Shown: positions 7,670 through 16,887, counted from the stretch's first letter. The stretch: 64,000 bases of DNA from Rhizobium sp. Root483D2 (GCF_001426685.1 NZ_LMFB01000020.1:17783-81782), one strand, 5' to 3'. Translations and numbers: made by a program. The notes: generated by a model not told the origin, from the letters alone.

Positions 7670-8151
7670 TGGCGGCATTTTTTCCCTGGCTGATCTTTTC
7701 GGCCGTGATCGGGGCAGGGCTCAATGCGGGCCTGTTCTTCATCTTCTCGGTTTGCATCATGGGCGCGCTGGCGCGCTTGCCCGCCGAACAGGGCATTGCC
7801 GCGATGCAGGCAATCAATGTGGTGATCCTCAATCCGCTGTTCCTCCTCGTCTTCATGGGAACGGCGCTGCTGTCGCTCGTGCTGGTCGCCGGCGGGTTCA
7901 TCCATGGCGGTCCGGCGCGGTTTTATCTCGTCGCCGGCGGGCTGCTCTTCCTCGGCGGCGTGCTCGCGGTGACGATGGCCGCCAATGTGCCTTTGAACAA
8001 TACGCTCGAAGCCCTGCAGCCGGGCAGTGACGAGGCGGCGCGTCTTTGGTCGTCGGCCTATCTTGTCGATTGGGTCCGCTGGAACCATGTGCGCACGCTG
8101 TCGTCGATCGGCGCATTCGGCTGCTTCGTCATGGCTTTTCGCGCAGCGTAA
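7666..8151 (+). CDS. DUF1772 (anthrone oxygenase-like) membrane protein
   Basis: A 161-residue integral membrane protein with four predicted hydrophobic segments (residues about 5-30, 55-75, 82-102, 138-158). The spacing and the motifs NVPLNNTLE and RLWSSAYLVDWVRWNHVRT are characteristic of the DUF1772 family, which includes fungal anthrone oxygenases; bacterial members are uncharacterised. Its start overlaps the stop of the NmrA-like gene (ATGA), so the two are translationally coupled. It converges with the ROK gene three bases downstream, leaving no room for a separate terminator. Confidence 0.85.
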   Translation: MMAAFFPWLIFSAVIGAGLNAGLFFIFSVCIMGALARLPAEQGIAAMQAINVVILNPLFLLVFMGTALLSLVLVAGGFIHGGPARFYLVAGGLLFLGGVLAVTMAANVPLNNTLEALQPGSDEAARLWSSAYLVDWVRWNHVRTLSSIGAFGCFVMAFRAA

Positions 8152-8154
8152 GGG

Positions 8155-9381
8155 TCAGTCGAGCGCGTTGGCGCGTGTCTTGAGGATGGCTGAAAAACGC
8201 GGGTCGAAGGCGCGGCTGATCGGTTCGGCGGCTGCGCCCAGCGCCACCGACCACGGGTCGGTCATGCCCAGTTGCAGGCGCGGGATCGCGCGGCCCGGAC
8301 GGTTCGCGTTGGAGGGAAGCAGGGGATGGATGGCCTCCAGCAGCTTGCGGGTCAGCGCCTCCGGGCCGGTGGAGCAGAGGATGACGGTCTGCGGATCGAA
8401 AATCGTCTCGATGATCTGCACCCCCCAGCGCAACTCTGCGGCGGCGGCATCGATCCAGGAGGCCATGGCCGGGTCGCCGGTCGTGACCAGCATGTTCAAC
8501 CGCTCGGGCAGGCCCGGATCGGAGGGATCGGCGGCAAGGTGCTGATAGAGCGAGGCAAGCGAGGCCCGGTGTTCGAGCGATGTTTGGCCCGGGCGCTGCA
8601 ACGTCGGCGGCAGAAGCACCATGCCGATTTCACCGGCATTGCCATTGCCGCCAGCATAGAGTTCGCCGTTCAGAATGAGGCCGGCGCCGATGCCGTAGCC
8701 GACATAGAGGCAGACGGCGTGATCGATGCCGTGGGCGGCGCCCACCATGCGTTCGGCGGTGGCGCAGGCGGCGGCATCGTTCTGCAGCGCCACTTCCAGT
8801 CCGGTGCCGGCGGCCAGCGTTTCCAGCAGCGGAAAATTCTGCCAGGCGGCCATCATCCATTGATCGTCATTGTCGGTCGCGAGCCCAAAGGGGCCGGGCA
8901 TGGCGACACCGAGGCCGACCAGCCGTTTTTCGGCCTGCTCGGCACTGGCGGCGAGGTCCGTGCGGACCTGTTCGATCAGGTCGAGAATGACCTTGGCACC
9001 ATTGGCCGGGCCGCCCGGCGGCAGGTTTGCCTGGGCGCGGACCAGAACGGTGCCGACGAGATCGACCGCGATCGCGCGCGTCACATGCCGGTCGATCTGC
9101 AGGCCGATGGCAAAGGCGCCGTCCGGCACAAGACGGTAGGGGGTGGAGGGCTGGCCGCGGCCGTTGCGCACCGCGGTCAGCGAGACCACCAGTCCGTCTC
9201 GCTCCAGATCCTCGATGATGTTGGACACCGTCTGCTTGGTGAGCCGAGTGGCGCGGGCGAGATCGGCGCGCGACAATTGCCCGTTCAGCCGCAGCGCGTC
9301 GATCATGACGCGGCGGTTATGGGCGCTGGTGCCCTCCTGATTGGTGCCGCTCTTGGCCCGGATTGGCCGCATCTCGTTCAT
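8155..9381 (-). CDS. ROK-family transcriptional repressor (NagC/XylR type)
   Basis: A 408-residue regulator with an N-terminal winged helix (LSRADLARATRLTKQTVSNIIEDL) followed by a ROK sugar-kinase-like domain. The ATG at 9381 was chosen because AGGGGA lies nine bases upstream and because the promoter at 9404-9432 would start transcription near 9397, downstream of the longer alternative start. The catalytic ATP motif of true ROK kinases is degenerate, as in repressors. It is divergent from the ABC-SIS-PfkB operon, and an inverted repeat in the gap is the probable operator. Expected inducer: the transported sugar or its phosphorylated product. Confidence 0.9.
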   Translation of the reverse strand: MNEMRPIRAKSGTNQEGTSAHNRRVMIDALRLNGQLSRADLARATRLTKQTVSNIIEDLERDGLVVSLTAVRNGRGQPSTPYRLVPDGAFAIGLQIDRHVTRAIAVDLVGTVLVRAQANLPPGGPANGAKVILDLIEQVRTDLAASAEQAEKRLVGLGVAMPGPFGLATDNDDQWMMAAWQNFPLLETLAAGTGLEVALQNDAAACATAERMVGAAHGIDHAVCLYVGYGIGAGLILNGELYAGGNGNAGEIGMVLLPPTLQRPGQTSLEHRASLASLYQHLAADPSDPGLPERLNMLVTTGDPAMASWIDAAAAELRWGVQIIETIFDPQTVILCSTGPEALTRKLLEAIHPLLPSNANRPGRAIPRLQLGMTDPWSVALGAAAEPISRAFDPRFSAILKTRANALD

Positions 9382-9403
9382 CCCGCGAAATCCCCTTGAC
9401 ACC

Positions 9404-9432
9404 ATTAGAATATTGAACAAGAATTAAGTCAA
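9404..9432 (-). promoter_or_regulatory. Promoter of ROK regulator gene
   Basis: Minus strand: TTGACT (9432-9427), 17-base spacer, TCTAAT (9409-9404). The -35 box is one arm of the ROK operator, so the gene should be autoregulated. Confidence 0.7.
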
Positions 9433-9447
9433 AGCAATTGACTTAAT
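9423..9447. promoter_or_regulatory. ROK operator (10-5-10 inverted repeat)
   Basis: ATTAAGTCAA at 9423-9432 and TTGACTTAAT at 9438-9447 are perfect inverted arms around AGCAA. Each arm supplies a TTGACT -35-like hexamer, one facing each divergent gene. A clear -10 on the plus side was not found. Confidence 0.75.
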
Positions 9448-9619
9448 AAAAAGAGCCGCAGAGCTTTTAAGGGAACGAACGGCATTACGGGACCAGTCCT
9501 AGATGCCGCGCAGCACTTCGACAAGACATGCCGGATGCCGCTTTTGAGCGGTTTGACGGAACGGCGCGTGCGTGTGCGCGCTGACGAGACGACTGTTGTT
9601 TTCACGGGAAGGAAAAGAC

Positions 9620-10858
9620 ATGCTGAAATCCAAACGCAACGCGCTTATGGGGGCTGCGCTGGCCGGCGTATTCTTTGCGGGCAACGCCTATGCCGAGACG
9701 ACGCTCAACGCGCTGTTCATGGCGCAGGCCGCCTATAGCGAAGCCGATGTCCGCGCCATGACCGACGCCTTTGCCAAGGCCAATCCGGACGTCAAGGTCA
9801 ATCTGGAATTCGTTCCTTATGAAGGCCTGCACGACAAGACGGTTTTGGCGCAAGGGTCCGGCGGCGGCTATGACGTCGTTCTGTTCGATGTGATCTGGCC
9901 TGCCGAATATGCCAGCAACAAGGTTCTGGTCGATGTGTCCTCGCGCGTCACCGAGGACATGAAGAAGAACGTTTTGCCCGGCGCCTGGACGACGGTTCAG
10001 TATGACGGCGCCTATTACGGCATGCCGTGGATCCTCGATACGAAATACCTGTTCTACAACAAGGAAATCCTGGAAAAGGCAGGCATCAAGACGCCGCCGA
10101 AGACCTGGGATGAGCTTGCCGAACAGGCCAAGACCATCAAGGACAAGGGCCTTCTGGCCACCCCGATCGCCTGGAGCTGGTCGCAGGCGGAAGCCGCGAT
10201 CTGCGATTATACTACCCTGGTCAGCGCCTATGGCGGCGATTTCCTGAAGGACGGCAAGCCGGACTTCCAGACCGGTGGCGGCCTCGATGCGCTGAAATAC
10301 ATGGTGACGAGCTATTCGTCCGGCATCTCCAACCCGAATTCCAAGGAATTCCTCGAGGAGGACGTCCGCAAGGTGTTTGAAAACGGCGAAGCCGCGTTCG
10401 CGCTCAACTGGACCTATATGTACAACCTCGCCAATACGGGCAAGGACAGCAAGGTGGCCGGCAAGGTCGGCGTCGTTCCGGCACCGGGCGTTTCTGGCAA
10501 GAGCGAGGTTTCGGCCGTCAACGGCTCGATGGGCCTTGGCATCACAGCGACCAGCAAGCATCCGGACGAGGCCTGGAACTACATTACTTTCATGACCTCG
10601 CAGGCCGTGCAGAACCAGTATGCCAAGCTCAGCCTGCCGATCTGGGCGTCGTCCTACGAGGATGCAGCTGTCAGCGCGGGTCAGGAAGAGCTGATCGGCG
10701 CTGCCAAGCAATCGCTGGCCGCCATGTATCCGCGCCCGACGACTCCGAAATACCAGGAACTTTCGGTCGCTCTGCAGCAGGCCATCCAGGAAGCGCTGCT
10801 TGGCCAGACGAGCCCTGAAGATGCCTTGAAGACCGCCGCCGACAATAGCGGTCTCTAA
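9620..10858 (+). CDS. CUT1 sugar ABC transporter substrate-binding protein
   Basis: A 412-residue periplasmic binding protein with a Sec signal peptide (lysine/arginine-rich N-terminus, hydrophobic core residues 10-21, cleavage after AYA at about residue 25). It belongs to the MalE/UgpB-like family 1 of solute-binding proteins (VVLFDVIWPAEYA, KYLFYNKEILEKAGIKTPP, TWDELAEQAK). ATG 9620 follows GGAAGGAAAA. It heads the operon for two permeases, SIS, PfkB and ATPase, and is separated from them by a strong hairpin. The ligand is unknown; the enzyme set suggests an amino sugar or fructosamine. Confidence 0.9.
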   Translation: MLKSKRNALMGAALAGVFFAGNAYAETTLNALFMAQAAYSEADVRAMTDAFAKANPDVKVNLEFVPYEGLHDKTVLAQGSGGGYDVVLFDVIWPAEYASNKVLVDVSSRVTEDMKKNVLPGAWTTVQYDGAYYGMPWILDTKYLFYNKEILEKAGIKTPPKTWDELAEQAKTIKDKGLLATPIAWSWSQAEAAICDYTTLVSAYGGDFLKDGKPDFQTGGGLDALKYMVTSYSSGISNPNSKEFLEEDVRKVFENGEAAFALNWTYMYNLANTGKDSKVAGKVGVVPAPGVSGKSEVSAVNGSMGLGITATSKHPDEAWNYITFMTSQAVQNQYAKLSLPIWASSYEDAAVSAGQEELIGAAKQSLAAMYPRPTTPKYQELSVALQQAIQEALLGQTSPEDALKTAADNSGL

Positions 10859-10895
10859 GGCTCCAAGGGTTCGCTCTTCACGCATCCACCACGTT

Positions 10896-10921
10896 ACGGG
10901 CGGCATATGCTTGCCGCCCGT
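10896..10921 (+). other. Intercistronic hairpin after binding-protein gene
   Basis: ACGGGCGGCA pairs perfectly with TGCCGCCCGT around a six-base loop. There is no T-run, so it more likely protects the 3' end of the binding-protein message than terminates transcription. Confidence 0.7.
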
Positions 10922-10971
10922 GCTCTTTCATCGCCCTTGCATCCCATGATTTTTTCAGGAAGAGTTGCCCC

Positions 10972-11856
10972 ATGTCCGGGACATCGATGACCACACGCGC
11001 ATGGCTGCTGATGCTGCCGCTGCTCGCCGTCATGATCGCCGTGATCGGCTGGCCGCTTGCCGATACGGTCGGGCTCTCCTTCACCGATGCCAAGCTGGTC
11101 GGGACTGCAGGCAATTTCGTCGGCATCGACAATTACGTAAAGACGCTGACCAGCGCCAATTTCCAGCGCACGCTGACCACCACCACCATCTTTGCCGTCG
11201 TGTCCGTGTTTGCCGAGATGGTTCTGGGCGTTCTGGCGGCCCTTCTGCTCAATCAGCAATTTTACGGCCGCACCGTGCTGCGGGCGCTGATGATCCTGCC
11301 CTGGGCGCTGCCGACCGTCGTCAATGCCACGCTCTGGCGGCTGATCTACAATCCCGAATATGGCGCGCTGAACGCCGCGCTTACCCAGATCGGCATGCTG
11401 GATGCCTACCGGTCCTGGCTCGGCGAGCCCGGCACGGCGCTGGCGTCGCTGATCATCGCCGATTGCTGGAAGAATTTTCCGCTGGTGGCGCTGATTGCGC
11501 TGGCGGCGCTGCAGGCCGTGCCGCGCGATATTACCGCTGCGTCGCTGGTGGATGGCGCTGGACCTTTTGCCCGATTCCGCTTCGTCATCCTGCCCTATCT
11601 TGCCGGGCCGCTGATCGTGGCGCTGGTGCTGCGCACCATCGAGGCCTTCAAGGTGTTTGACATCATCTGGGTGATGACCCGTGGCGGGCCGGCCAACAGC
11701 ACGCGCACGCTGTCGATCCTGGTCTATCAGGAAGCATTTTCCTTCCAGCGCGCCGGATCGGGAGCGTCGCTGGCGTTGATCGTCACGCTACTCGTGGCTG
11801 TTCTGGCGGCTGCCTATGCCATGCTGGTGCGGCGCACTGCGGGAGTGACTGCCTGA
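10972..11856 (+). CDS. CUT1 sugar ABC transporter permease (MalF-like)
   Basis: A 294-residue inner-membrane permease with six predicted transmembrane segments, the first at residues about 10-30. The EAA loop for contact with the ATPase is the region ITAASLVDGAGPFARFRFVILPYL (near residues 188-211). It forms the translocation channel with the next gene. The stop overlaps the next start by one base (TGATG). Confidence 0.9.
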   Translation: MSGTSMTTRAWLLMLPLLAVMIAVIGWPLADTVGLSFTDAKLVGTAGNFVGIDNYVKTLTSANFQRTLTTTTIFAVVSVFAEMVLGVLAALLLNQQFYGRTVLRALMILPWALPTVVNATLWRLIYNPEYGALNAALTQIGMLDAYRSWLGEPGTALASLIIADCWKNFPLVALIALAALQAVPRDITAASLVDGAGPFARFRFVILPYLAGPLIVALVLRTIEAFKVFDIIWVMTRGGPANSTRTLSILVYQEAFSFQRAGSGASLALIVTLLVAVLAAAYAMLVRRTAGVTA

Positions 11857-12701
11857 TGGAACGCAAGAGTTTCCTGTTCTCGTTCTTCCTCCATGCCTGC
11901 GCGCTGCTTCTGGCGATCGTCATTCTGGCGCCAGTGGTCTGGCTGTTCATCATGAGCATTTCGCCGGCTGGCGATCTGACGGCCAAGCCGCTCGTCTGGT
12001 GGCCGCAATCTGTTGATTTCTCGCGCTATGGCGTGCTGCTATCCAGCGTGGAAAACAGCGCAGGCGCGGCCTTTGTCGCATCGCTGGTCAACAGCATCCT
12101 GGTTGCCGGGATGGCGACGATCGCGGCTCTGGTGCTGGCCATTCCCGCCGCATGGGCGGTGTCGCGCACGCCGTCGGTTGGCTGGTCGCTCTATATGGTG
12201 ATCGCCACCTATATGCTGCCGCCGGTGGCGCTGGCGGTGCCGCTCTATTTCGGCCTTGCGCATCTTGGCCTGCTCAACAGCGTCTTCGGGCTGGCGCTCG
12301 TCTATCTCACCATTCTCGCACCGTTTACCACCTGGTTGATGAAATCCGGCTTCGATGCGATCCCCAAGGAGATCGAGGCGGCGGCAATGATGGACGGGGC
12401 GGGGCTGTTTGCCACCTTGCGCATCATCACGCTGCCGCTGGCCGCCCCGGTGATGGCGACGTCGGCGCTGTTTGCCTTCCTGCTCGCCTGGGATGAATTC
12501 TTCTACGCGCTGCTGTTTACCTCCGACCTGCGCGCCAAGACGCTGACCGTCGCCATCGCCGATCTCGCTGGTGGCCGGGTCTCCGATTATGGACTGATCG
12601 CAACCGCTGGCGTGCTGGCCGCCCTGCCGCCCGTGGTGATCGGTCTTGTGATGCAACGGGCCCTGATTTCCGGGCTGACCAGCGGCGGCGTCAAGGGATG
12701 A
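11856..12701 (+). CDS. CUT1 sugar ABC transporter permease (MalG-like)
   Basis: A 281-residue permease with six predicted transmembrane helices and the EAA loop EIEAAAMMDGAGLFATLRII. It pairs with the upstream MalF-like subunit. Its stop overlaps the start of the SIS gene (ATGA), so importer and catabolic enzymes are translated from one message. Confidence 0.9.
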   Translation: MERKSFLFSFFLHACALLLAIVILAPVVWLFIMSISPAGDLTAKPLVWWPQSVDFSRYGVLLSSVENSAGAAFVASLVNSILVAGMATIAALVLAIPAAWAVSRTPSVGWSLYMVIATYMLPPVALAVPLYFGLAHLGLLNSVFGLALVYLTILAPFTTWLMKSGFDAIPKEIEAAAMMDGAGLFATLRIITLPLAAPVMATSALFAFLLAWDEFFYALLFTSDLRAKTLTVAIADLAGGRVSDYGLIATAGVLAALPPVVIGLVMQRALISGLTSGGVKG

Positions 12702-13723
12702 TGATGATGACTTTACAGGAAAACCGCCCGGGCGGGCTGCAGGCGATCGACCGCGAAATGGCCCGCCAGAACGCAGATGCCATCGCCTCCTTCGAAGGCG
12801 CAACGGAGCGCGCCAAAGAGATCGCCGCCGCGTTACAGGAAACCTCTGGCCTGCTTTTGCTCGGCATGGGCGGCTCGCATGCGGTGAACCGCACCGTCGA
12901 GCCGCTGTACCGCGCGCTGGGGATCGAAGCGATTGCCATCCCCCTGTCCGAGCAGCTCGGCATGCCGCTGGCGATCGAGGGCCGGACCGTCTTGATCACC
13001 TCGCAATCGGGCGAGAGCGCCGAGGTGCTACGCTGGTTTTCCGAGACCGGCGGATCGGAGCACACGTTCGGCCTGACGCTCGAAGCATCCTCCTTCCTCG
13101 GAAAGGCCGCGCCCTGCCTCGTCGGCGCTGGCGGCACCGAGCTTGCCTTTGCCGCGACGCGCAGTTTAACCGTCAGTTTCGCGCTGCATCTGGCAATCCT
13201 GTCGGCGCTCGGCGAGGACCCGGCGCCGGCGCTGGCGGCCCTTGCGGCGCCTGCAACGCATGACATCACCCCAGCGCTGGCCGCCCTCAGCGATGTCGCG
13301 ACCGTGGTGACTTCCGGGCGGCGTCTGCAGGGGCTGGCGGAGGCGCTGGCGCTCGGCCTGACCGAGCTGTCGCGCTATCCCTGTTTTTCGCTGGAGGGCG
13401 GGCAGCTTCGGCATGGCCCGATGGAAATGCTCGGGCCGAAGATGGGTGTCGTGCTGTTTCGGGGCGATGATGCGACCGCAGATCTGGTGACGGCAATGGC
13501 TTTGTCGGCGGTTGCGACCGGGTCGCCCGTCGTCCTGTTCGATGCGTCCGGTCAAGAGCCTGTGGAGGGCGCGGAGACGCTGCGGTTTCAGCCAGCGGCG
13601 GGGCTTGCCGCCGTGTTTGCGATGCTGCCGGTGGCCCAGCGCCTGATGATTGCCTTTGCCGAGGCCCGCGTCGAGAATGCCGGAACGCCGGTTCGCTCCA
13701 CAAAGATCACCCGGAGTGAATGA
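12698..13723 (+). CDS. SIS-domain sugar isomerase/deglycase (GlmS-C/FrlB/FraB-like)
   Basis: About 341 residues with two SIS domains. LLLLGMGGSH and ITSQSGESAE bind the sugar phosphate in the first; TELAFAATRS matches the GlmS-type linker. In the second, Glu223 (TELSRYP) and His239 (LRHGP) are 16 residues apart, the same spacing as the catalytic Glu/His pair known in GlmS and in the FraB-type deglycase. Four ATG codons in a row leave the exact start uncertain. Its place beside a PfkB kinase inside a sugar importer operon resembles the kinase-deglycase pairs of fructoselysine and fructose-asparagine catabolism. An amino-sugar deaminase/isomerase is the main alternative. Confidence 0.8.
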   Translation: MMMMTLQENRPGGLQAIDREMARQNADAIASFEGATERAKEIAAALQETSGLLLLGMGGSHAVNRTVEPLYRALGIEAIAIPLSEQLGMPLAIEGRTVLITSQSGESAEVLRWFSETGGSEHTFGLTLEASSFLGKAAPCLVGAGGTELAFAATRSLTVSFALHLAILSALGEDPAPALAALAAPATHDITPALAALSDVATVVTSGRRLQGLAEALALGLTELSRYPCFSLEGGQLRHGPMEMLGPKMGVVLFRGDDATADLVTAMALSAVATGSPVVLFDASGQEPVEGAETLRFQPAAGLAAVFAMLPVAQRLMIAFAEARVENAGTPVRSTKITRSE

Positions 13724-13724
13724 C

Positions 13725-14660
13725 ATGCGTCCGCTTGCCGTGATCGGAAACGTCAATGTCGACCTGATCCTTGGACCGGCGGAGCCCTGGCCGAAGGCGG
13801 GGACCGAGATCATCGTCGATCATGATGAATTGCGGGTGGGCGGTTCGGCCGGAAATGCGGCCCTTGCCTGGGCGGCGCTCGGCATCGATTTCGATATTGC
13901 CGCCAATACCGGCACCGACGAGTTCGGCCGCTGGCTGCGTGAGGCCTTTGGCGGCCGGGCGGAAAAATGGCCGGTGCGGCCGGAAGGGACGACGCTGTCG
14001 GTCGGCATCACCCATCCGGACGGCGAGCGGACATTCTTCACCACACGCGGACATCTGCCCCGGCTTTCGCTGGACTGCGTGCTGTCGGCCCTTGACGGCG
14101 CCCGCCTCTCCGGCGGCTACGTGCTGCTCTGCGGCTCGTTCCTCACCGACGATCTGACGGCGGATTATGCGGCGCTCTTCGACTGGGCCGACACGCATGG
14201 CATCACGCTTGCGCTCGATACCGGCTGGCCGCTCGATGGCTGGACGGAGAAAAACCGGCAGGCGACGCTGGGCTGGCTTTCCCGGTGCGGCTGTGCGCTG
14301 CTGAACGAGGTGGAATCAACGACGCTTTCGGGCCTCGCCGACGCAAGAGAAGCCGCCCGCGAGCTCAAGCGCCATATGCGCAAGGATGCGATTGTCGTCA
14401 TCAAGCGTGGCCCGGACGGGGCGCTTGCGATCGGTTGCGATGGCGCGCTGGTGTCTGCGGCGGCCCCGCGCGTCGAGGTCGTCGATACGATCGGTGCCGG
14501 CGATGTCTTCAACGCGGCTTTCCTTGCGGCGCTGGCCGGGGGGCGGGCGCTTCAGGATTGTCTGCAGGCGGGCACGGCGGTCGCCTCCCGCGCCATTTCC
14601 ACGCTTCCCCGCAGCTATGGCGGACCTGTTGTGACTGCTACCGGAGAGACCGCATCATGA
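13725..14660 (+). CDS. PfkB-family carbohydrate kinase
   Basis: A 311-residue ribokinase-like kinase. The ATG at 13725 begins the conserved PLAVIGNVNVDLI strand; a longer frame running back into the SIS gene is spurious. RVGGSAGNAALAWAALG (residues 37-53) is PfkB signature 1, and DTIGAGDVFNAAF (254-266) is signature 2 with catalytic base Asp260. It probably phosphorylates the imported sugar (for a fructosamine, at O-6) before the SIS enzyme acts. It starts one base after the SIS stop and overlaps the ATPase gene by ATGA. Confidence 0.88.
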   Translation: MRPLAVIGNVNVDLILGPAEPWPKAGTEIIVDHDELRVGGSAGNAALAWAALGIDFDIAANTGTDEFGRWLREAFGGRAEKWPVRPEGTTLSVGITHPDGERTFFTTRGHLPRLSLDCVLSALDGARLSGGYVLLCGSFLTDDLTADYAALFDWADTHGITLALDTGWPLDGWTEKNRQATLGWLSRCGCALLNEVESTTLSGLADAREAARELKRHMRKDAIVVIKRGPDGALAIGCDGALVSAAAPRVEVVDTIGAGDVFNAAFLAALAGGRALQDCLQAGTAVASRAISTLPRSYGGPVVTATGETAS

Positions 14661-15736
14661 GCGCGCTCGAAATCGAGAATATCCGCAAGACCTATGGCGC
14701 GATCGAAACCCTGAAAGGCATCGACATCTCGCTGGAAAGCGGCGAGTTCCTTGTCCTGCTGGGATCATCGGGATGCGGCAAGTCGACCCTGCTCAACATC
14801 ATTGCGGGTCTCGCCGAAGCATCGGGCGGCGATATCCGGATTGGCGGGCGCTCGATCCTCGGCGTCCATCCGAAGGACCGCGACATCGCCATGGTGTTCC
14901 AGTCCTATGCGCTTTATCCGAACCTGTCGGTGCATCGCAACATCGGCTTCGGTCTGGAAATGCGCAAGGTGCCTGTGGCGGAGCGGGAAAAGGCCGTGCA
15001 GGAGACGGCGAGACTGCTGCAGATCGAGAACCTGCTGGATCGCAAACCCGGCCAGCTTTCCGGCGGCCAGCGGCAGCGCGTGGCGATCGGCCGGGCGCTG
15101 GTGCGCAAGCCGCAGGTCTTCCTGTTCGACGAACCGCTCTCCAATCTCGATGCCAAGCTGCGCATGGAGACACGCACCGAGCTGAAGCGGCTGCACCAGA
15201 TGCTGGGTACCACCATCGTTTACGTCACCCATGACCAGATCGAGGCGATGACGCTGGCAACACGCATCGCCGTCATGCGCAATGGCAGGATCGAGCAACT
15301 CGGCACCCCGGAAGAGGTCTATGACCGTCCGGCCACGCTCTATGTCGCCGGTTTCGTCGGCTCGCCGCCGATGAACGTGCTGGATGGCGTGGTCACGGGC
15401 GAGGGCGTTCAGCTGGACGGATCGGGCGCCACGATCGCGCTGCCGGCGCGGCTGAAGAATGCCGCACCCGCAGGACGGCGGGTCAAGCTCGGCGTGCGCC
15501 CGGAAGCGCTGCGGCTGGCCACCAACGAAGCGGACCGTCCGGCCCTTGAGGTCGCCATCGAAGTCATCGAGCTGACGGGACCGGAGCTGGTCGTCACCGG
15601 CCGGGTCAGCGGGCAGCGGGTGACCGCCTGCCTTCCGCCCCGCACCAGGCTGACGGTGGGAATGCAGCAGTCTTTCGGTTTTGACGAGGATGCGCGGCAT
15701 CTCTTCGATGCGCAGACGGAACTGGCGCTCGGCTGA
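14657..15736 (+). CDS. Sugar ABC transporter ATP-binding protein (MalK/UgpC type)
   Basis: A 359-residue ATPase energising the CUT1 importer of this operon. Walker A GSSGCGKS (residues 36-43), Q-loop FQSYALYP, signature LSGGQ (134-138), Walker B FLFDEP (155-160) and H-loop VTHD are all canonical. The C-terminal OB-fold (MOP) domain extends from about residue 235. Last gene of the operon; a weak terminator follows. Confidence 0.92.
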   Translation: MSALEIENIRKTYGAIETLKGIDISLESGEFLVLLGSSGCGKSTLLNIIAGLAEASGGDIRIGGRSILGVHPKDRDIAMVFQSYALYPNLSVHRNIGFGLEMRKVPVAEREKAVQETARLLQIENLLDRKPGQLSGGQRQRVAIGRALVRKPQVFLFDEPLSNLDAKLRMETRTELKRLHQMLGTTIVYVTHDQIEAMTLATRIAVMRNGRIEQLGTPEEVYDRPATLYVAGFVGSPPMNVLDGVVTGEGVQLDGSGATIALPARLKNAAPAGRRVKLGVRPEALRLATNEADRPALEVAIEVIELTGPELVVTGRVSGQRVTACLPPRTRLTVGMQQSFGFDEDARHLFDAQTELALG

Positions 15737-15745
15737 AAACGGGTG

Positions 15746-15763
15746 ACGGAATCGCTTCCGTTT
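15746..15763 (+). terminator. Weak hairpin terminator after sugar operon
   Basis: ACGGAA-TCGC-TTCCGT forms a six-pair stem followed by only TTT. It lies in the 56-base gap between the ATPase gene and the next glycosyltransferase, so read-through is possible. Confidence 0.4.
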
Positions 15764-15792
15764 CAGGATGAAGCGCTCTAAAACCGCAGGCG

Positions 15793-16887
15793 ATGAAGAT
15801 CGCTTTCTACAGTCCGCTCAAATCCCCCAACCATCCCGTTCCCTCCGGCGACCGGCTGATGGCACGTTTGCTGATGGCGGCCTTGGTGAAGGCCGGGCAC
15901 ACGGTGGAGATCGCCTCCGAGGTGCGGGCGTTCCTGCCGGATGCTGCAGCGGACGCGAATGCTGCCCGCTCAGAGGTCGCGCAGGCGGAGCGGGTACGGC
16001 TTTCGGCGCTTTGGCGCGAACACGGCGCACCCGATCTCTGGTTCTGCTACCATCCCTATTACAAGGCGCCCGATCTGATCGGCCCGGCGCTGGCGCGGGA
16101 ATTCGGGCTTGGCTATGTGACGGCCGAGGCGTCCTATTCCAACAGGCGCAACACAGGGCTTTGGCAGCAGATGCAGCAGCATGTGCTGGATGCCGTCGAG
16201 CAGGCATCGGTGAATATCTGCCTGACGCGCCGCGACAGCGACGGGCTTGCGGCTGCCGCGCCCGCCGCGCGCCTCGCCATGCTGCCGCCGTTTCTCGACC
16301 CGGCGCTGTTTCTCGAACGATCGCCGGAACCTCGACCTGGCCGCTTGATCAGCGTGGCGATGATGCGGTCCGGTGACAAGATGGATAGTTACGCGATGCT
16401 GGCGCAAGCCCTGTCACGGCTGACGCATTTGCCGTGGCAATTGTCTGTCGCCGGCGATGGGCCGCGTGCCGCAGACGTGCATTCGCTGTTTGCCGGGTTT
16501 GATGAGGGCCGGATCATCTGGCACGGCGAACAGACGGCGACAGAGATTGCCGGCCTGTTGTCGTCTGCCGCGCTCTATGTCTGGCCGGGATGCGGCGAGG
16601 CCTATGGTCTGGCCTATCTGGAAGCGCAGGCCGCCGGCCTGCCCGTTGTCGCGCAAGAGATTGCCGGTGTGCCCGAAGTGGTGATGCAGGGGCGGACAGG
16701 GTTGCTGACACCGCCGGGTGATATCGATGCCTATGCGCAGGCGATCGGACTTCTGTTGACGGACGGTGCCGAGCGGACGGCGCTTGCAGAGGCGGCCAGG
16801 ACCTTCGCCGGTGAGGAGCGTTCGCTGGGCACGGCGGCGTCCCGGCTCGGCGTCATTCTCGATGATTATGTGCAGCAGGTGCGATGA
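15793..16887 (+). CDS. Glycosyltransferase family 4
   Basis: A 364-residue GT-B glycosyltransferase. The N-terminal domain has the glycine-poor acceptor loop SGDRLMARLLMAAL; the C-terminal donor domain has the E-x7-E retaining motif in GCGEAYGLAYLEAQAAGLPVVA. It is cytoplasmic with no membrane segment. Its stop overlaps the start of the NodB-like deacetylase gene (ATGA), indicating action on the same glycan. Sugar donor unknown. Confidence 0.88.
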   Translation: MKIAFYSPLKSPNHPVPSGDRLMARLLMAALVKAGHTVEIASEVRAFLPDAAADANAARSEVAQAERVRLSALWREHGAPDLWFCYHPYYKAPDLIGPALAREFGLGYVTAEASYSNRRNTGLWQQMQQHVLDAVEQASVNICLTRRDSDGLAAAAPAARLAMLPPFLDPALFLERSPEPRPGRLISVAMMRSGDKMDSYAMLAQALSRLTHLPWQLSVAGDGPRAADVHSLFAGFDEGRIIWHGEQTATEIAGLLSSAALYVWPGCGEAYGLAYLEAQAAGLPVVAQEIAGVPEVVMQGRTGLLTPPGDIDAYAQAIGLLLTDGAERTALAEAARTFAGEERSLGTAASRLGVILDDYVQQVR

